Below, piece after piece: positions 24,586 through 33,888 of a stretch of 64,000 nucleotides of DNA (position 1 is the stretch's first letter; each line of letters opens with the position of its first letter). This DNA is from UMGS1908 sp045655005 (GTDB lineage: Bacteria; Bacillota; Clostridia; Christensenellales; UBA1242), in assembly GCA_045655005.1 (NCBI GenBank), contig JAZOOJ010000015.1, positions 12,224 to 76,223 of the forward strand, given 5' to 3'. The position numbers and the translations under genes are program-made. The notes under the pieces were generated by a model that was given only the letters and a program-made list of their open reading frames with translations, searched no databases and was not told where the DNA came from.

Positions 24586-25428
24586 TTATTCATAAAATGT
24601 TTCATTGTGAATGTTTCCTACAAGTTCTATGTTCATACCAAACATAGGTAATGTATATGATTCAGTTTTATCTTGGACTATCATTCTAAATTGTTCATCA
24701 ACTGTGAAAGTAAAAACAGTCTTCGTGAAATTAATTGCAGATGGTACAACGCCCATATTGGCAGCAATTTGTTGAGCGTATGCGACGGTTCCAAGTGTTG
24801 GGTCAAGCTCGACAGTGAATGAGTATAGATTGCCCTCTTTGCCATCAAACTTTTGAGAAATGGCAGTTTTACTTGAAACGATATAACTTGAATTTACATT
24901 TGCATATTTACCAAATTTTTCTTTATAGCCTTCCCAAGTATATTCATCGTATTTATCTTTCCATACGACATTTTCATAAATTCCGTCTTTTGTATCACCG
25001 TGTTGCATTACAACATTTCCACCAACCTCAAAAGTTGATTGTTGTGCTACTTTCACATAAGACGATGAAGTTACAAATACAATGTGTATAGAGTTATCAA
25101 TTTTTTCGTCAAGTGTAAAAGTTGTTTGTGTTACGCCAAGGTTGGTTTCAATATTACCTGTTCCAACGCATTTATAGTATTTTGAGTTTTTTAAAATTTC
25201 TGAACTTATTTGAAATACATCTGTTGCAGAAAATTGGTCTGGTGTTTTGCCGTGGTAGTCTAATTTCGAAATATCATCAAATAATTCATCTGCATTAAGA
25301 TTTGCGTATTTATCAACAACAAAGTTTTGAGTTGCTATTCTTGAACCTATCATATATCCGCCCAATATGCCAACAATTGCAACAATAATTGAAAGCATAG
25401 GAGCAATAAATCTTTTATTTTTTTTCAT
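24586..25428 (-). CDS. membrane-anchored exported protein, operon partner of the 789-residue protein
   Basis: This 280-residue protein has a basic N-terminus followed by one hydrophobic anchor (residues 9-30, PMLSIIVAIVGILGGYMIGS) and an extracytoplasmic domain. A conserved-looking ELVGNIHNETFY tail and several beta strands (TTFTLDEKIDNSIHIVFVTSS) suggest a secreted sensor or lipid-binding-like fold, though no family is recognised. Its product and the next gene's are probably both at the cell surface and may act together. No peptidase or carbohydrate-binding signature is visible. Confidence 0.7.
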   Translation of the reverse strand: MKKNKRFIAPMLSIIVAIVGILGGYMIGSRIATQNFVVDKYANLNADELFDDISKLDYHGKTPDQFSATDVFQISSEILKNSKYYKCVGTGNIETNLGVTQTTFTLDEKIDNSIHIVFVTSSSYVKVAQQSTFEVGGNVVMQHGDTKDGIYENVVWKDKYDEYTWEGYKEKFGKYANVNSSYIVSSKTAISQKFDGKEGNLYSFTVELDPTLGTVAYAQQIAANMGVVPSAINFTKTVFTFTVDEQFRMIVQDKTESYTLPMFGMNIELVGNIHNETFYE

Positions 25429-25680
25429 AATTTATATTTTGAGTTCCTTGTCAAATGTGAAATTTAAAGTAAACATATATATGATAACATAATAAATGTA
25501 GTTTTGTAAACAATGTTTTAATAATTTAAGTGAAATTTTAGTGATATGTTTGTTAAAGTGGTTGGCGTAGTGAGGTTTTTAACAAATGTTTAAAGATTGT
25601 TGAAAAAGCATATAAAATTTATTTGCAAAATATTTAGATAGGTTATATAATAAAATAAAAATTAAAAAGGGGAATAAGTT

Positions 25681-26007
25681 ATGTCTAAAAGAGATAAAGT
25701 AAAAGGTAATGGCTTTGCTGATATTTTGGGGCTGCTTGCTGAAACAATTGCATTTTTTACAATAGTATTATTTTTGGTGTTGTTGATTAATGCCAATTGG
25801 GCATTTATTACAAATCCTGGAATTATAAATGTATTGAATATTTTGAAGTTTTATGCCCCACTTGCGTTGCTTTTGATTGTTGGACTTCAAGTCACAAGTC
25901 GTCAACCATTCTTTATAAGAATAATTTTTTATTCAGCCATTGCATTGATTATTGTTTTCCAATTCTTCCCAGGAACATGGAACAACTTTATTCAATTGGT
26001 TAGGTAG
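25681..26007 (+). CDS. small integral membrane protein
   Basis: This 108-residue protein has a short basic N-terminus (SKRDKVKGNG) and three hydrophobic segments at about residues 21-43, 58-75 and 79-95. It is of unknown function. AAAAGGGGAA provides the ribosome site, and TATATAAT lies some 35 bp upstream as a possible -10 box. A terminator follows. Two- or three-helix proteins of this size are common as uncharacterised or accessory subunits; I give no specific role. Confidence 0.7.
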   Translation: MSKRDKVKGNGFADILGLLAETIAFFTIVLFLVLLINANWAFITNPGIINVLNILKFYAPLALLLIVGLQVTSRQPFFIRIIFYSAIALIIVFQFFPGTWNNFIQLVR

Positions 26008-26015
26008 TTGAAATA

Positions 26016-26050
26016 AAAACAAGGGTTTTTAAGAAATCCCTTGTTTTTTT
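26016..26050 (+). terminator. terminator of the small membrane protein gene
   Basis: AAAACAAGGG pairs with CCCTTGTTTT (26038-26047) and runs into T residues. Confidence 0.9.
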
Positions 26051-26070
26051 ATGCAAATTTTAAAATAATC

Positions 26071-26098
26071 TTGAAAAAGAGTAGTTTTGTGATATAAT
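26071..26098 (+). promoter_or_regulatory. promoter of the 197-residue membrane protein gene
   Basis: TTGAAA (26071-26076) and TATAAT (26093-26098) are 16 bp apart, about 24 bp before the start codon. Confidence 0.65.
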
Positions 26099-26121
26099 CA
26101 AATTGGATTAGGGGAGATTGA

Positions 26122-26715
26122 ATGAAAAAGAATAAACAACAAGAAATAAGACCATTAACACCAGAGGAATTTGCCGAAGAAGAAAGAAAATTACAAAAAT
26201 ATAGAAGAATTATTAGGCATTTATGGGCGATCTATGTATTAACGGTGGCATTGCATCTAAGTAATGGTTATTTCGCAGGTGAGGCTCTTGCTCAAATGGA
26301 AAAGCCTGTTGTAATAACTGACAAGTTGAACCAGTACAAGCATTGTGAAGAATATAAAGATTATTTAACAGAAATGCGAAACAAGGTGATGGAAAGTTAT
26401 GAGCGCGGTGAAATTGATGATGAAGCACTTGTATTGGCTATTGAAGCAACGGCTAGCGAAGAAAATTTCGAGAAATTTTTAAGAACATATAACAATGAAT
26501 TTGTTCAAGAAACGATTGCTTATAATGATGAACTCAAAAAGCAATATTCAAAAACTGGGGCTACATATGCTGGAATAAATATTGCATGCTTGTCATCTTT
26601 GTTGGTGTGGACGATACCAATGGCGATTTTAAGAGAAAAAGAAGACATAATTGAAGAGAATAGAAAGAAAAGAGCGGAATTATTTGGCGAGCAACAAACA
26701 GAAAGAGAAGAATAA
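26122..26715 (+). CDS. uncharacterised protein with two membrane helices
   Basis: This 197-residue protein has a charged N-terminus (KKNKQQEIRPLTPEEFAEEE), a first hydrophobic segment near residues 35-52, a long helical extracellular or cytosolic loop of about 95 residues, and a second segment near residues 151-172 followed by an acidic/basic tail. The topology suggests both ends are on the same side. I do not recognise a family. It has a good ribosome site (GGGGAG) and a promoter of its own. Confidence 0.7.
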   Translation: MKKNKQQEIRPLTPEEFAEEERKLQKYRRIIRHLWAIYVLTVALHLSNGYFAGEALAQMEKPVVITDKLNQYKHCEEYKDYLTEMRNKVMESYERGEIDDEALVLAIEATASEENFEKFLRTYNNEFVQETIAYNDELKKQYSKTGATYAGINIACLSSLLVWTIPMAILREKEDIIEENRKKRAELFGEQQTEREE

Positions 26716-26735
26716 TTCTTCTCTTTTATTTTATT
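26703..26735. terminator. bidirectional terminator overlapping the 3' end of the 197-residue gene
   Basis: AAGAGAAG (26703-26710) pairs with CTTCTCTT (26718-26725), followed by a T-rich run; the stem includes the last codons of the upstream gene. Confidence 0.75.
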
Positions 26736-26739
26736 GATT

Positions 26740-27204
26740 TTAAATTAACTTCCAAAATTGATGCTTCCTAGGTATTATTTCTAAAAAGTTTTGTTGCTTT
26801 CTTATAAATTTGTTTGGCAGACATGATGTGTGTATTGAAAATGCTGTGTCTGAATAATAAAATTCGCATTCGTCAAAATTTATATAAAAGCTTGGGCAAA
26901 AATCGCTGGCGAAATCTTTTTTGCTTTTTGAAGCATGAGCTAAGCTGTTGGCAAGTTGCTCGGTTGAAATTATAAAGGGTTTTACAACTTTAATATATTC
27001 GTCAACTTGACTTTCGCTATTTAAGTTGTCACAACATTCTCGCATATTTTTAAAGTTTGTATGTGACATATAGTAATTTTTAGTTGATGGTTTTAGCTTG
27101 TCGAGATTAAGTATGGCAAGTGTTATTGGTAGAATATACCAATGAAATTTGTTTTTATATGTAATTCCAACAATAATATTTTGTTTATATTTCGGTGTAA
27201 GCAT
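26740..27204 (-). CDS. uncharacterised protein
   Basis: This 154-residue protein is basic and aromatic-rich, with no membrane segment. It starts at the ATG at 27204 with AAGGGAG on the minus strand. Its middle includes ISTEQLANSLAHASKSKKD and a C-terminal FYYSDTAFSIHTSC stretch. I recognise no known domain; the fold may be alpha/beta like small phage- or plasmid-type proteins (for example PBECR-type toxins), but this is only an impression from length and composition. Confidence 0.55.
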   Translation of the reverse strand: MLTPKYKQNIIVGITYKNKFHWYILPITLAILNLDKLKPSTKNYYMSHTNFKNMRECCDNLNSESQVDEYIKVVKPFIISTEQLANSLAHASKSKKDFASDFCPSFYINFDECEFYYSDTAFSIHTSCLPNKFIRKQQNFLEIIPRKHQFWKLI

Positions 27205-27283
27205 AAGGTACTCCCTTTTGATAATTATAACAATGAATAAAAATTGAAATCAAGTTAATTTAAGCTTATAACTAAAATAAAAG

Positions 27284-27311
27284 TTGACAAATGCAACGTG
27301 GGTTATATACT
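27284..27311 (+). promoter_or_regulatory. promoter of mtnN
   Basis: TTGACA (27284-27289) and TATACT (27306-27311) with a 16-bp spacer. Confidence 0.75.
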
Positions 27312-27345
27312 ATTTAATAAAGAACTATTGTTTAGGAGAAGAAAA

Positions 27346-28017
27346 ATGATTGGATTTGTAGTGGCAATGGAAAAGGAAGCAAAACTTTTTTTGGAAGTTG
27401 CAACAATAAATAACAAAATGACTATTGCGGGGAAAAAGATTTTTGTTGGAGAATTTTGTAACCACAAGTTTGTTTTAATTATTGGTGGAATTGGAAAGGT
27501 TAATGCTGGAATGTCTACACAAATTTTGATTGACAGATTTAATGTCGATAAAATTATAAATTTTGGTACCGCTGGAGGCAAAGATCCTAAAAATCAACAT
27601 GTTGGAGATGTTGCCCTTATTGAAAAAACTTGTCAATTTGATTTTGATTTGTCAGAAATTGATGATGTAAATCTAGGGTTTATGCAAGATTTTGATTTGA
27701 CATATTTTGAAACAAATTATAAAAATTATAAAGGTGGTAAATTCGTCGTTTCAACCCTTGCAACTGGCGACAGATTTACTTTCAAAGACTGGGCGTTAAA
27801 AGACCAAAGGGATTTGGGTGCAACAGTTATTGATATGGAAGGCGGAGCAATTGCACAGGTTGCATATGCTAATGGTCTGGAATTCTATTTAATTAAGGTT
27901 TTAACCGATGTCGAGGGTAGTGGAGAGGAGAGTATATTTAAACAATATTATAACAATGTAAAAGAAGTTTCTGATTTAATTCCGAATGCGGTAGAAGAAT
28001 TGGTTAAAAACATTTAG
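27346..28017 (+). CDS. mtnN: 5'-methylthioadenosine/S-adenosylhomocysteine nucleosidase
   Basis: This 223-residue protein starts at the ATG at 27346 behind TTAGGAGAAG; a start 16 codons upstream has no ribosome site. It has the MTAN landmarks: N-terminal IGFVVAMEKEAKLFLE, IGGIGKVNAGMSTQ near residue 46, FGTAGGKD near 72, and the active-site VIDMEGGAIAQVAYANG near residue 165, with a final LIKVLTDVEGSGEE. It cleaves MTA and SAH to adenine plus the ribosyl product for methionine salvage and removal of inhibitory SAH. MEGGAIAQ replaces the usual MEGAAIAH, a small variation. Confidence 0.9.
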   Translation: MIGFVVAMEKEAKLFLEVATINNKMTIAGKKIFVGEFCNHKFVLIIGGIGKVNAGMSTQILIDRFNVDKIINFGTAGGKDPKNQHVGDVALIEKTCQFDFDLSEIDDVNLGFMQDFDLTYFETNYKNYKGGKFVVSTLATGDRFTFKDWALKDQRDLGATVIDMEGGAIAQVAYANGLEFYLIKVLTDVEGSGEESIFKQYYNNVKEVSDLIPNAVEELVKNI

Positions 28018-28045
28018 TTATATTTTGGTGTAAGGGGTTTAATTT

Positions 28046-29410
28046 ATGAAGTTTAACACAAGAATAAAACATATAAAATATCTGGCTTTAAGGGAATCAG
28101 CTCAGGCCAGTTTTGAAAACAGAAAGATTCGTGAATTAAAAGATGTAAGCAATACAAAAATTACAAAAACATCAAGAGATGATAAATTAACTAACAATGT
28201 AATTCATATTATTGATAAAGTTTGTAACAAATGTCCTGCTGACGGTTTTTATATAAGTGAGGTTTGTAGGGGGTGTACAGCAAGGCATTGTATGGTGTCT
28301 TGCAAATTCAACGCAATTACAATTTCTGAAAGTGGACGTGCGGTAATTGATAAAGCAAAATGTGTTAATTGTGGTGCTTGTGCAAAGGCTTGTAAGTATG
28401 GAGCGATTATTAACAGAACAAGGCCTTGTCAAAATGCTTGTAAAGTTGGTGCTTTGTCGGCGGGTTTAGGAGAAGCAGTTAAAATTGATTATGACAAGTG
28501 TATTTCCTGTGGCGCTTGTGTTGCAAATTGTCCGTTTGGGGCAATTGTTGATATTTCAGATATTGGCAAGGTTGTTGACTTAATTAAACTTAGCAACAAT
28601 GGAAAATCTTTCAAGCTATTCGCAATGATAGCACCATCTATTGCGGGTCAGTTTGGGAATTCAAGTGTTGGTCAAATTGCAAGTGGATTGAAGCAACTTG
28701 GGTTTAGCGACATAGTAGAAACAGCACTTGGTGCTGATATGGTAAGTATAGATGAAGCAAAAGAGTTAAGCGAAAAAGGCTTTTTACTTAGTTCTTGTTG
28801 TCCGTCTTTTGTAGATTATGTAAAAAAGAATTTTCCAGAATTTGAAAAATATATTTCGCGCAATTTATCGCCAATGGGAACCCTTGGTAAGCATTTAAAA
28901 GAGAAAAATGAGAGTTGTAAAATAGTTTTTATTGGACCATGTACAGCGAAGAAAATGGAAATAAGACAACCTGAACTAAAAGGAGTTGTTGATGTTGCAA
29001 TTACATTTGAAGAATTACTTGCGTTATTTGATGCTAGAGGTATTGAACCAGAAAAATTAAAGGCCGAAAAACTTGAAAACGCTTCATATTTTGGGAGAAG
29101 GTTTGCAAGGAATTGCGGACTAAGTGAAGCGGTCAAGCAAAGTTTAAAAGAACAAAATATTAATTTTGAAGTAAAGCCTATGTTAGGTAATGGAATTGAA
29201 GGGTGCAGAACTGCATTGCTTAAAGCAAGAGCAGGAGTGTTAGATGCCAACTTTATTGAGGGCATGGCGTGCGAAGGTGGCTGTGTTGGTGGACCTTGTG
29301 TTATAACAAATTACAAATATCAATTAGATACAAAGGCTTATTTTGACAAATCAAAGCATAAAAAAATAACAGACGCAGTGTTGGAAAATTTAAAGAAAAA
29401 TATAGAGTAA
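28046..29410 (+). CDS. [FeFe]-hydrogenase, group-B-like monomeric form
   Basis: This 454-residue protein has an N-terminal Fe-S region rich in CxxC motifs: CRGCTARHCMVSC, then two 4Fe-4S ferredoxin-type clusters, CVNCGACAKAC and CISCGACVANC (residues 70-175). The hydrogenase H-cluster domain follows, with motif L1 SSCCPSF near residue 250, L2 GPCTAKKME near 298 and L3 EGMACEGGCVGGPC near 404-417. The L1 TSCCP-to-SSCCP change and short L2 fit the group B subclass, found in Clostridia and thought to oxidise or evolve hydrogen with ferredoxin. The maturation genes hydEFG are not in the window. Confidence 0.9.
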   Translation: MKFNTRIKHIKYLALRESAQASFENRKIRELKDVSNTKITKTSRDDKLTNNVIHIIDKVCNKCPADGFYISEVCRGCTARHCMVSCKFNAITISESGRAVIDKAKCVNCGACAKACKYGAIINRTRPCQNACKVGALSAGLGEAVKIDYDKCISCGACVANCPFGAIVDISDIGKVVDLIKLSNNGKSFKLFAMIAPSIAGQFGNSSVGQIASGLKQLGFSDIVETALGADMVSIDEAKELSEKGFLLSSCCPSFVDYVKKNFPEFEKYISRNLSPMGTLGKHLKEKNESCKIVFIGPCTAKKMEIRQPELKGVVDVAITFEELLALFDARGIEPEKLKAEKLENASYFGRRFARNCGLSEAVKQSLKEQNINFEVKPMLGNGIEGCRTALLKARAGVLDANFIEGMACEGGCVGGPCVITNYKYQLDTKAYFDKSKHKKITDAVLENLKKNIE

Positions 29411-29479
29411 AACAATTGTTTGATTTTTTTATTACTAAGTGTATAATTAAATTTAGAAATGAAGAGTTGGAGGATTTAT

Positions 29480-30130
29480 ATGAGATTTAACGAAAAGGAA
29501 TTGAAAGGAATAAGGAACTTGGCAGACAACAGAGATGTTTTGATAGTGCAGGGGAAAAATTCTCAGGGTATACCTTTTACTATGGAGGGGTGCGTATATC
29601 TTTTAATTGACGAGGACGGGAAGCCATATATGCCTGATGACGGATTTATGTTTTTTCAAGGACAATTAAATTTAAAGAATTTAGAAATGTTTACAAGGTT
29701 AATTACCCATAGGGATTCGCCAATACTTGACGGATTGTTTGTGGAGAAAGCTCAATTGAAAAATTCAGGAGAAATTATTTTTGAAAATCCAGATGTTGAC
29801 AGTATGGTTCAAAGTGCTATTGCTTATCGAAAGGAGTTAGATAAGCGCGATGATGAGTTTTTGGGCAGATATATAACAGTTAAAGACAAAAAGGAAAATG
29901 AAGAATTAGACGCTATTGAAGAATGGCAAAAGGAATTAATTGGAAAACCTGTGATATATAATTACAATGGGTTGAAAAAGGGTGTAGTGCTAAGTGTCAA
30001 TGCTGGTGGGTTTGAAATAACAACTGGCTCTGTTCGTCATCATTGTTCTGTGTTGGAGGGCGAAATAAAAGTTGATGATACGGTTGCTGCAAATTTGGAA
30101 GCATATGCATCGTCGGACCAAATGATATAA
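29480..30130 (+). CDS. uncharacterised protein
   Basis: This 216-residue soluble protein starts at ATG 29480 with TTGGAGG upstream. It has an N-terminal strand-rich region (NRDVLIVQGKNSQGIPFTME), a middle helical part, and a C-terminal segment VIYNYNGLKKGVVLSVNAGG that looks like a small beta barrel. I recognise no family. It follows the hydrogenase gene by about 70 bp and may share its transcript. A terminator follows. Confidence 0.65.
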   Translation: MRFNEKELKGIRNLADNRDVLIVQGKNSQGIPFTMEGCVYLLIDEDGKPYMPDDGFMFFQGQLNLKNLEMFTRLITHRDSPILDGLFVEKAQLKNSGEIIFENPDVDSMVQSAIAYRKELDKRDDEFLGRYITVKDKKENEELDAIEEWQKELIGKPVIYNYNGLKKGVVLSVNAGGFEITTGSVRHHCSVLEGEIKVDDTVAANLEAYASSDQMI

Positions 30131-30164
30131 TCACTATATTATAAAAATTGTTTTGATAATTTAA

Positions 30165-30200
30165 CAAAAACGCTCAAACAGTTCGGTTTGGGTGTTTTTA
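30165..30200 (+). terminator. terminator after the 216-residue gene
   Basis: AAAACGCTCAAAC (30167-30179) pairs with GTTTGGGTGTTTT, beginning at 30186, with one G:T pair; T-rich tail. Confidence 0.85.
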
Positions 30201-30309
30201 TTTTGTTATTTTACTTTTTTTAGTTTTATTTTATTAAAAACATTTACAATTTATAATAAATGTATTAAAATATATATTAGAGGAATGATTGACTTTTCGT
30301 GAGGTTTTT

Positions 30310-31227
30310 ATGAAGAAACAAACGCAGGTAATATTAGATGTAGACACTGGTGTGGACGATGCTGTTGCTATTGCTTTTGCTTGTTATTTGAAGAATATTG
30401 ATGTTACGTTAATAGCAACGGGTGGTGGCAATACAGGTGTAGATAATGTGACAAAGAATACTCTTGATATTTTGCAGTTTATTCAAAAGGGTATGGTTAA
30501 GGTTGCAAAGGGAGTTGATGGAATTTTATCTAAGAAACCATTTATTTTGCAAGTACACGGTAAGACGGGTATGGGCGAATATGATTTTGAACCATTGAAA
30601 ATTAAACCTGTTGACCAAGATGTGGTTGAGTCAATTCACGAAACGATTCAAGGGAATGATGGTTTAACAACTTTTATTGCACTCGGACCATCAACAAATA
30701 TCGCAAAACTATTATTAAAATATCCAGAAGACAAACAAAAAATTGAAAAAATAGTTATTAGCGGTGGTTTGCTTGAAGAAATCGGGAAACATGCAAAACC
30801 ATATTCAAGTTTTAATATTGCGTTTGACGAACAAGCAACAAAGGTTGTGTTAGAGTCTGGCGAAGATATCTTAATTGTGCCAAGTAATCACGGGCATACA
30901 GCGTACTTAGATTTTCAAGATGTTTACAAAACCAAAAACACAAATGCAACGGGGGCAATGTTTGAGCAGATTTTCAGGACTTACAAAGACAGGCATGTAA
31001 AAAATGGTGTTGCAACGCATGACTTGTGTGCGGTGCTAAGTGTGTCAAATCCGGAAATCTTTAAGATGAGAAAAGCAAAGGTTTGGGTTGAGTATAGCGA
31101 TATTGCAGATGCGGGGATTTTGAAATTTGATTTTGATAATCAAATGCCAAATGTAACTGTTGCAGAAGAAGTGAATGTAAAAGATTTTAAGAAAATCTAT
31201 TTTAAAACATTAAAAAGAATGCCATAA
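30310..31227 (+). CDS. inosine/uridine-preferring nucleoside hydrolase family protein
   Basis: This 305-residue protein starts at ATG 30310 (GTGAGG upstream). It has the family's Asp-rich calcium-binding site DVDTGVDDAVAIAFA (residues 11-25), the later ALGPSTNIAKL motif near residue 123 and a conserved HDLCAV around residue 236 corresponding to the H-D metal-ligand region. Such enzymes hydrolyse ribonucleosides to ribose and base, feeding salvage. Several nucleotide salvage genes (mtnN, deoB, deoD, hpt) sit elsewhere in this window. Confidence 0.9.
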   Translation: MKKQTQVILDVDTGVDDAVAIAFACYLKNIDVTLIATGGGNTGVDNVTKNTLDILQFIQKGMVKVAKGVDGILSKKPFILQVHGKTGMGEYDFEPLKIKPVDQDVVESIHETIQGNDGLTTFIALGPSTNIAKLLLKYPEDKQKIEKIVISGGLLEEIGKHAKPYSSFNIAFDEQATKVVLESGEDILIVPSNHGHTAYLDFQDVYKTKNTNATGAMFEQIFRTYKDRHVKNGVATHDLCAVLSVSNPEIFKMRKAKVWVEYSDIADAGILKFDFDNQMPNVTVAEEVNVKDFKKIYFKTLKRMP

Positions 31228-31253
31228 CAGCATTTTAAATATTAGGGGGCAAA

Positions 31254-32603
31254 ATGGATAAAAATCAATTTATAGAATTTTTAAAGTCAAATGTACTTTC
31301 GATTTTTACAGGTTCAGAAATTGTTGGTGAAGAAGAGTCTTCACCAAGAGATGCGTTGGTTGCGATGGGGGCGTCTGGAAGTTTGCTAGTAAAATTTAAG
31401 AAGACAGACGAAACAAGACTTGTAATCAAAAGAACACAGCCATTTAAAAATTTTGAGGTAAACTTAGTTCGTGCGATTGTAAGCGAATTACTTGAAATTT
31501 ATACAAATGAGTTATCAAAAGAAGATTACAGACCTGTTTTACAACAGCACATTATTGAAAAGGCAATTTGCAAAAGTATTTCAGAGAGTTCGTATGAAAC
31601 GATATTGTCGGTTGTTCGTGAAATGACAAATTGGGGAAATAAAACATACGAAGGTCAACACGCCTTATTTGGTTTCGTAATTTGTAATGTTAAGGCCTCT
31701 AAGCAAACAAATCCGAATTTACATATATCAAAGATACTAGGGGAAAACTTTGGGGCTGTAATTGCCGATGGAATTCATACGTGTTTAAAGTTGTCCAGTG
31801 ATGGGTATTTGATGAATTTTTTTTCAATTCCGGACTCAAAAGAGAGAAGCTTAAATGCACCGTATGATTATATAGATATGGCAAGTATTTGCTCTGGAAG
31901 TAGAGTTGGTGTTGTGCTTACAAGAACGGGGGATATATTATTATTCCACCAAAAGAATTTGGTGTTTGCAAAAAAATGTGGCGTGTGGTCAAGATACAGT
32001 CACGAAGAAATTATAGACAGAATTGCGGATAAAACAAGTGAAGTGGCTGACAACACAAGAAAGGCTATATATTTGTCTGCTTTAGATGTAAGTAATGCAA
32101 GAACAGGTGGTTGTGTTGTCCATTTGGATAAAGACCAAGATATTAATGTTTTAAAACATATTGATGAAAGCGATATATTACTTGAAGATTATTACCTAAA
32201 AAAATGTGAATTAAAAAATAAACAATCATTTTTTAATGAAAACAGTAATAATAATTCTGAAATTGAGCCATATAATTCATTTATTAAACAAGCAAAATGT
32301 ACAAAGACAGCAAATTTAATAAAAGTTATAAATGGACGAAAATTTTATGAGTTAGACAGAAAGCTTCGCCAAGAACTTTTGTCCGTTGATGGCGCAACGG
32401 TTATTAATAATGATGGCGAAATTATTGCGGTAGGAGCAATTATTCTAATTGAAACTGGCGGATTTTCGGGTGGAAGGCTTGCCGCAAGTAAAACGCTTTC
32501 AAAATATGGTGTTGCTTTGAAAATTTCAGCCGATGGGCAAATTCAGGGATTTAAGATGGACCGACATAAATTAAGAAGTGTGCCAATCTTTATGCTTGGA
32601 TAA
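31254..32603 (+). CDS. divergent diadenylate-cyclase-like (DAC/DisA-N family) protein
   Basis: The C-terminal 90 residues of this 449-residue protein look like a DAC domain: LSVDGATVINNDGEIIAVGA (DGA at about 379-381) and GGRLAASKTLSKYGVALKIS from about residue 406, then DGQIQGF. In true diadenylate cyclases the second motif is GTRHRAA; here it is GGRLAA, so the RHR signature is missing. The first 300 residues form a separate, unknown domain. It may be a DAC-derived nucleotide sensor rather than an active c-di-AMP synthase. It is followed by hisS at 30 bp and may be in its operon. Confidence 0.55.
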   Translation: MDKNQFIEFLKSNVLSIFTGSEIVGEEESSPRDALVAMGASGSLLVKFKKTDETRLVIKRTQPFKNFEVNLVRAIVSELLEIYTNELSKEDYRPVLQQHIIEKAICKSISESSYETILSVVREMTNWGNKTYEGQHALFGFVICNVKASKQTNPNLHISKILGENFGAVIADGIHTCLKLSSDGYLMNFFSIPDSKERSLNAPYDYIDMASICSGSRVGVVLTRTGDILLFHQKNLVFAKKCGVWSRYSHEEIIDRIADKTSEVADNTRKAIYLSALDVSNARTGGCVVHLDKDQDINVLKHIDESDILLEDYYLKKCELKNKQSFFNENSNNNSEIEPYNSFIKQAKCTKTANLIKVINGRKFYELDRKLRQELLSVDGATVINNDGEIIAVGAIILIETGGFSGGRLAASKTLSKYGVALKISADGQIQGFKMDRHKLRSVPIFMLG

Positions 32604-32633
32604 TTAAACTATAAAAGTAGCGGGAGAAAATAT

Positions 32634-33872
32634 ATGAAAAAGAATTTAAGTCCTGTACGTGGGACTAATGATTATTTACCAAAAGAAATGCTTGTACGTG
32701 AATACGTCAGGTCGGAAATATTAAAAACATACAAAAGATATGGATTTATGCAAATATCTGCACCTATTCTTGAAGATATAGACAACTTAATTGGAAGCGA
32801 TGGTGGGGATAATGAAAAACTTATATATAAGGTTTTAAAACGTGGTGAAAAACTTGATCTTTCAAAAGAAAATTTGACAGAAAAAGATATTGTTGACATT
32901 GGTCTTAGATATGATTTAACCGTGCCAATGGTAAGACTTTTTTCGGGGAACCAAAACGCTTTGCCAAAGCCTTTTAAATCTATGCAAATTGATTATTCGT
33001 TTAGAGCGGACAGACCACAGAGAGGAAGAAGTCGTCAATTTATTCAATGTGACATAGATATTTTAGGTGATGAAAGTGTTAATGCTGAAATTGATATTAT
33101 TAATACAACAGCAAAGACTTTTTTAAATCTTGGATTTAAAGATTTCGTTGCAAAGGTTAATGACAGGAGAATTCTTAGTGCATTGATTGCAAATGCAGGT
33201 TTTGAAAAAAGTGTTGAATCCGAAGTTTGTGTTGTATTAGATAAACTTGACAAAATTGGAATTGATGGTGTTCGTGCAGAATTATTAGAACGTGAGTTTG
33301 ATAGTGTAATAGTAGAAAGATTGATGAAAATAGTTCAGGCAATCAGCGAGCAAGGGCTTGATGTTGTGAAAGAATTTGGCGTCAGTGATGAGGTTTATAA
33401 CTCTGTAAAAAAAGTGCTTGCTGTTGCAAATGGACTTTCTGACGGGAAATATAAGGTTGTTTTTGATGTTACTATTGTACGTGGTCAAGGCTATTATACA
33501 GGTCTTGTTTATGAATTTTATATGGACGGCTTTGGCGGTGCTTGTGCCGGAGGCGGAAGATATGATAAGATGGTTGAAAAAATGACAGGAAAAGCCGTCC
33601 CAGCGGTTGGACTCGGCTTTGGCTTTGAACCAACTTGTATGTTAATTATGGAAAGAAATATGATTAATGTGCAAAGCAATATGGTTGCAGTTCTTTATAA
33701 GCCAGAAGATGATTTCTTAGAAGTTTTAAAATATGTTGAAGAAATCAATAAAACTGCAAACGCATCGGCTGTTCCTCAAGCAAAGAATGTCGGATTTCAA
33801 TTGCAAACATTGAAAGAGAATGGATATACACATTTTTGCAACTTCTTTACAAAAGAATTGAAAGAAATATAA
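32634..33872 (+). CDS. hisS: histidyl-tRNA synthetase
   Basis: This 412-residue class II synthetase begins with SPVRGTNDYLPKEML (motif typical of HisRS), has motif 2 FRADRPQRGRSRQFIQCDID near residue 124, and the histidine-binding segment IVRGQGYYTGLVYEF near residue 281 plus AGGGRYDKM near 304. The HisA motif is YYTGLVYEF, close to that of the archaeal/eukaryotic type. The C-terminal anticodon domain is somewhat short. A HisZ regulatory paralog is the alternative, but no histidine-biosynthesis genes are near. No T-box leader is visible. The start has CGGGAG upstream. Confidence 0.88.
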   Translation: MKKNLSPVRGTNDYLPKEMLVREYVRSEILKTYKRYGFMQISAPILEDIDNLIGSDGGDNEKLIYKVLKRGEKLDLSKENLTEKDIVDIGLRYDLTVPMVRLFSGNQNALPKPFKSMQIDYSFRADRPQRGRSRQFIQCDIDILGDESVNAEIDIINTTAKTFLNLGFKDFVAKVNDRRILSALIANAGFEKSVESEVCVVLDKLDKIGIDGVRAELLEREFDSVIVERLMKIVQAISEQGLDVVKEFGVSDEVYNSVKKVLAVANGLSDGKYKVVFDVTIVRGQGYYTGLVYEFYMDGFGGACAGGGRYDKMVEKMTGKAVPAVGLGFGFEPTCMLIMERNMINVQSNMVAVLYKPEDDFLEVLKYVEEINKTANASAVPQAKNVGFQLQTLKENGYTHFCNFFTKELKEI

Positions 33873-33888
33873 TTTCGGAGAAAAACAA

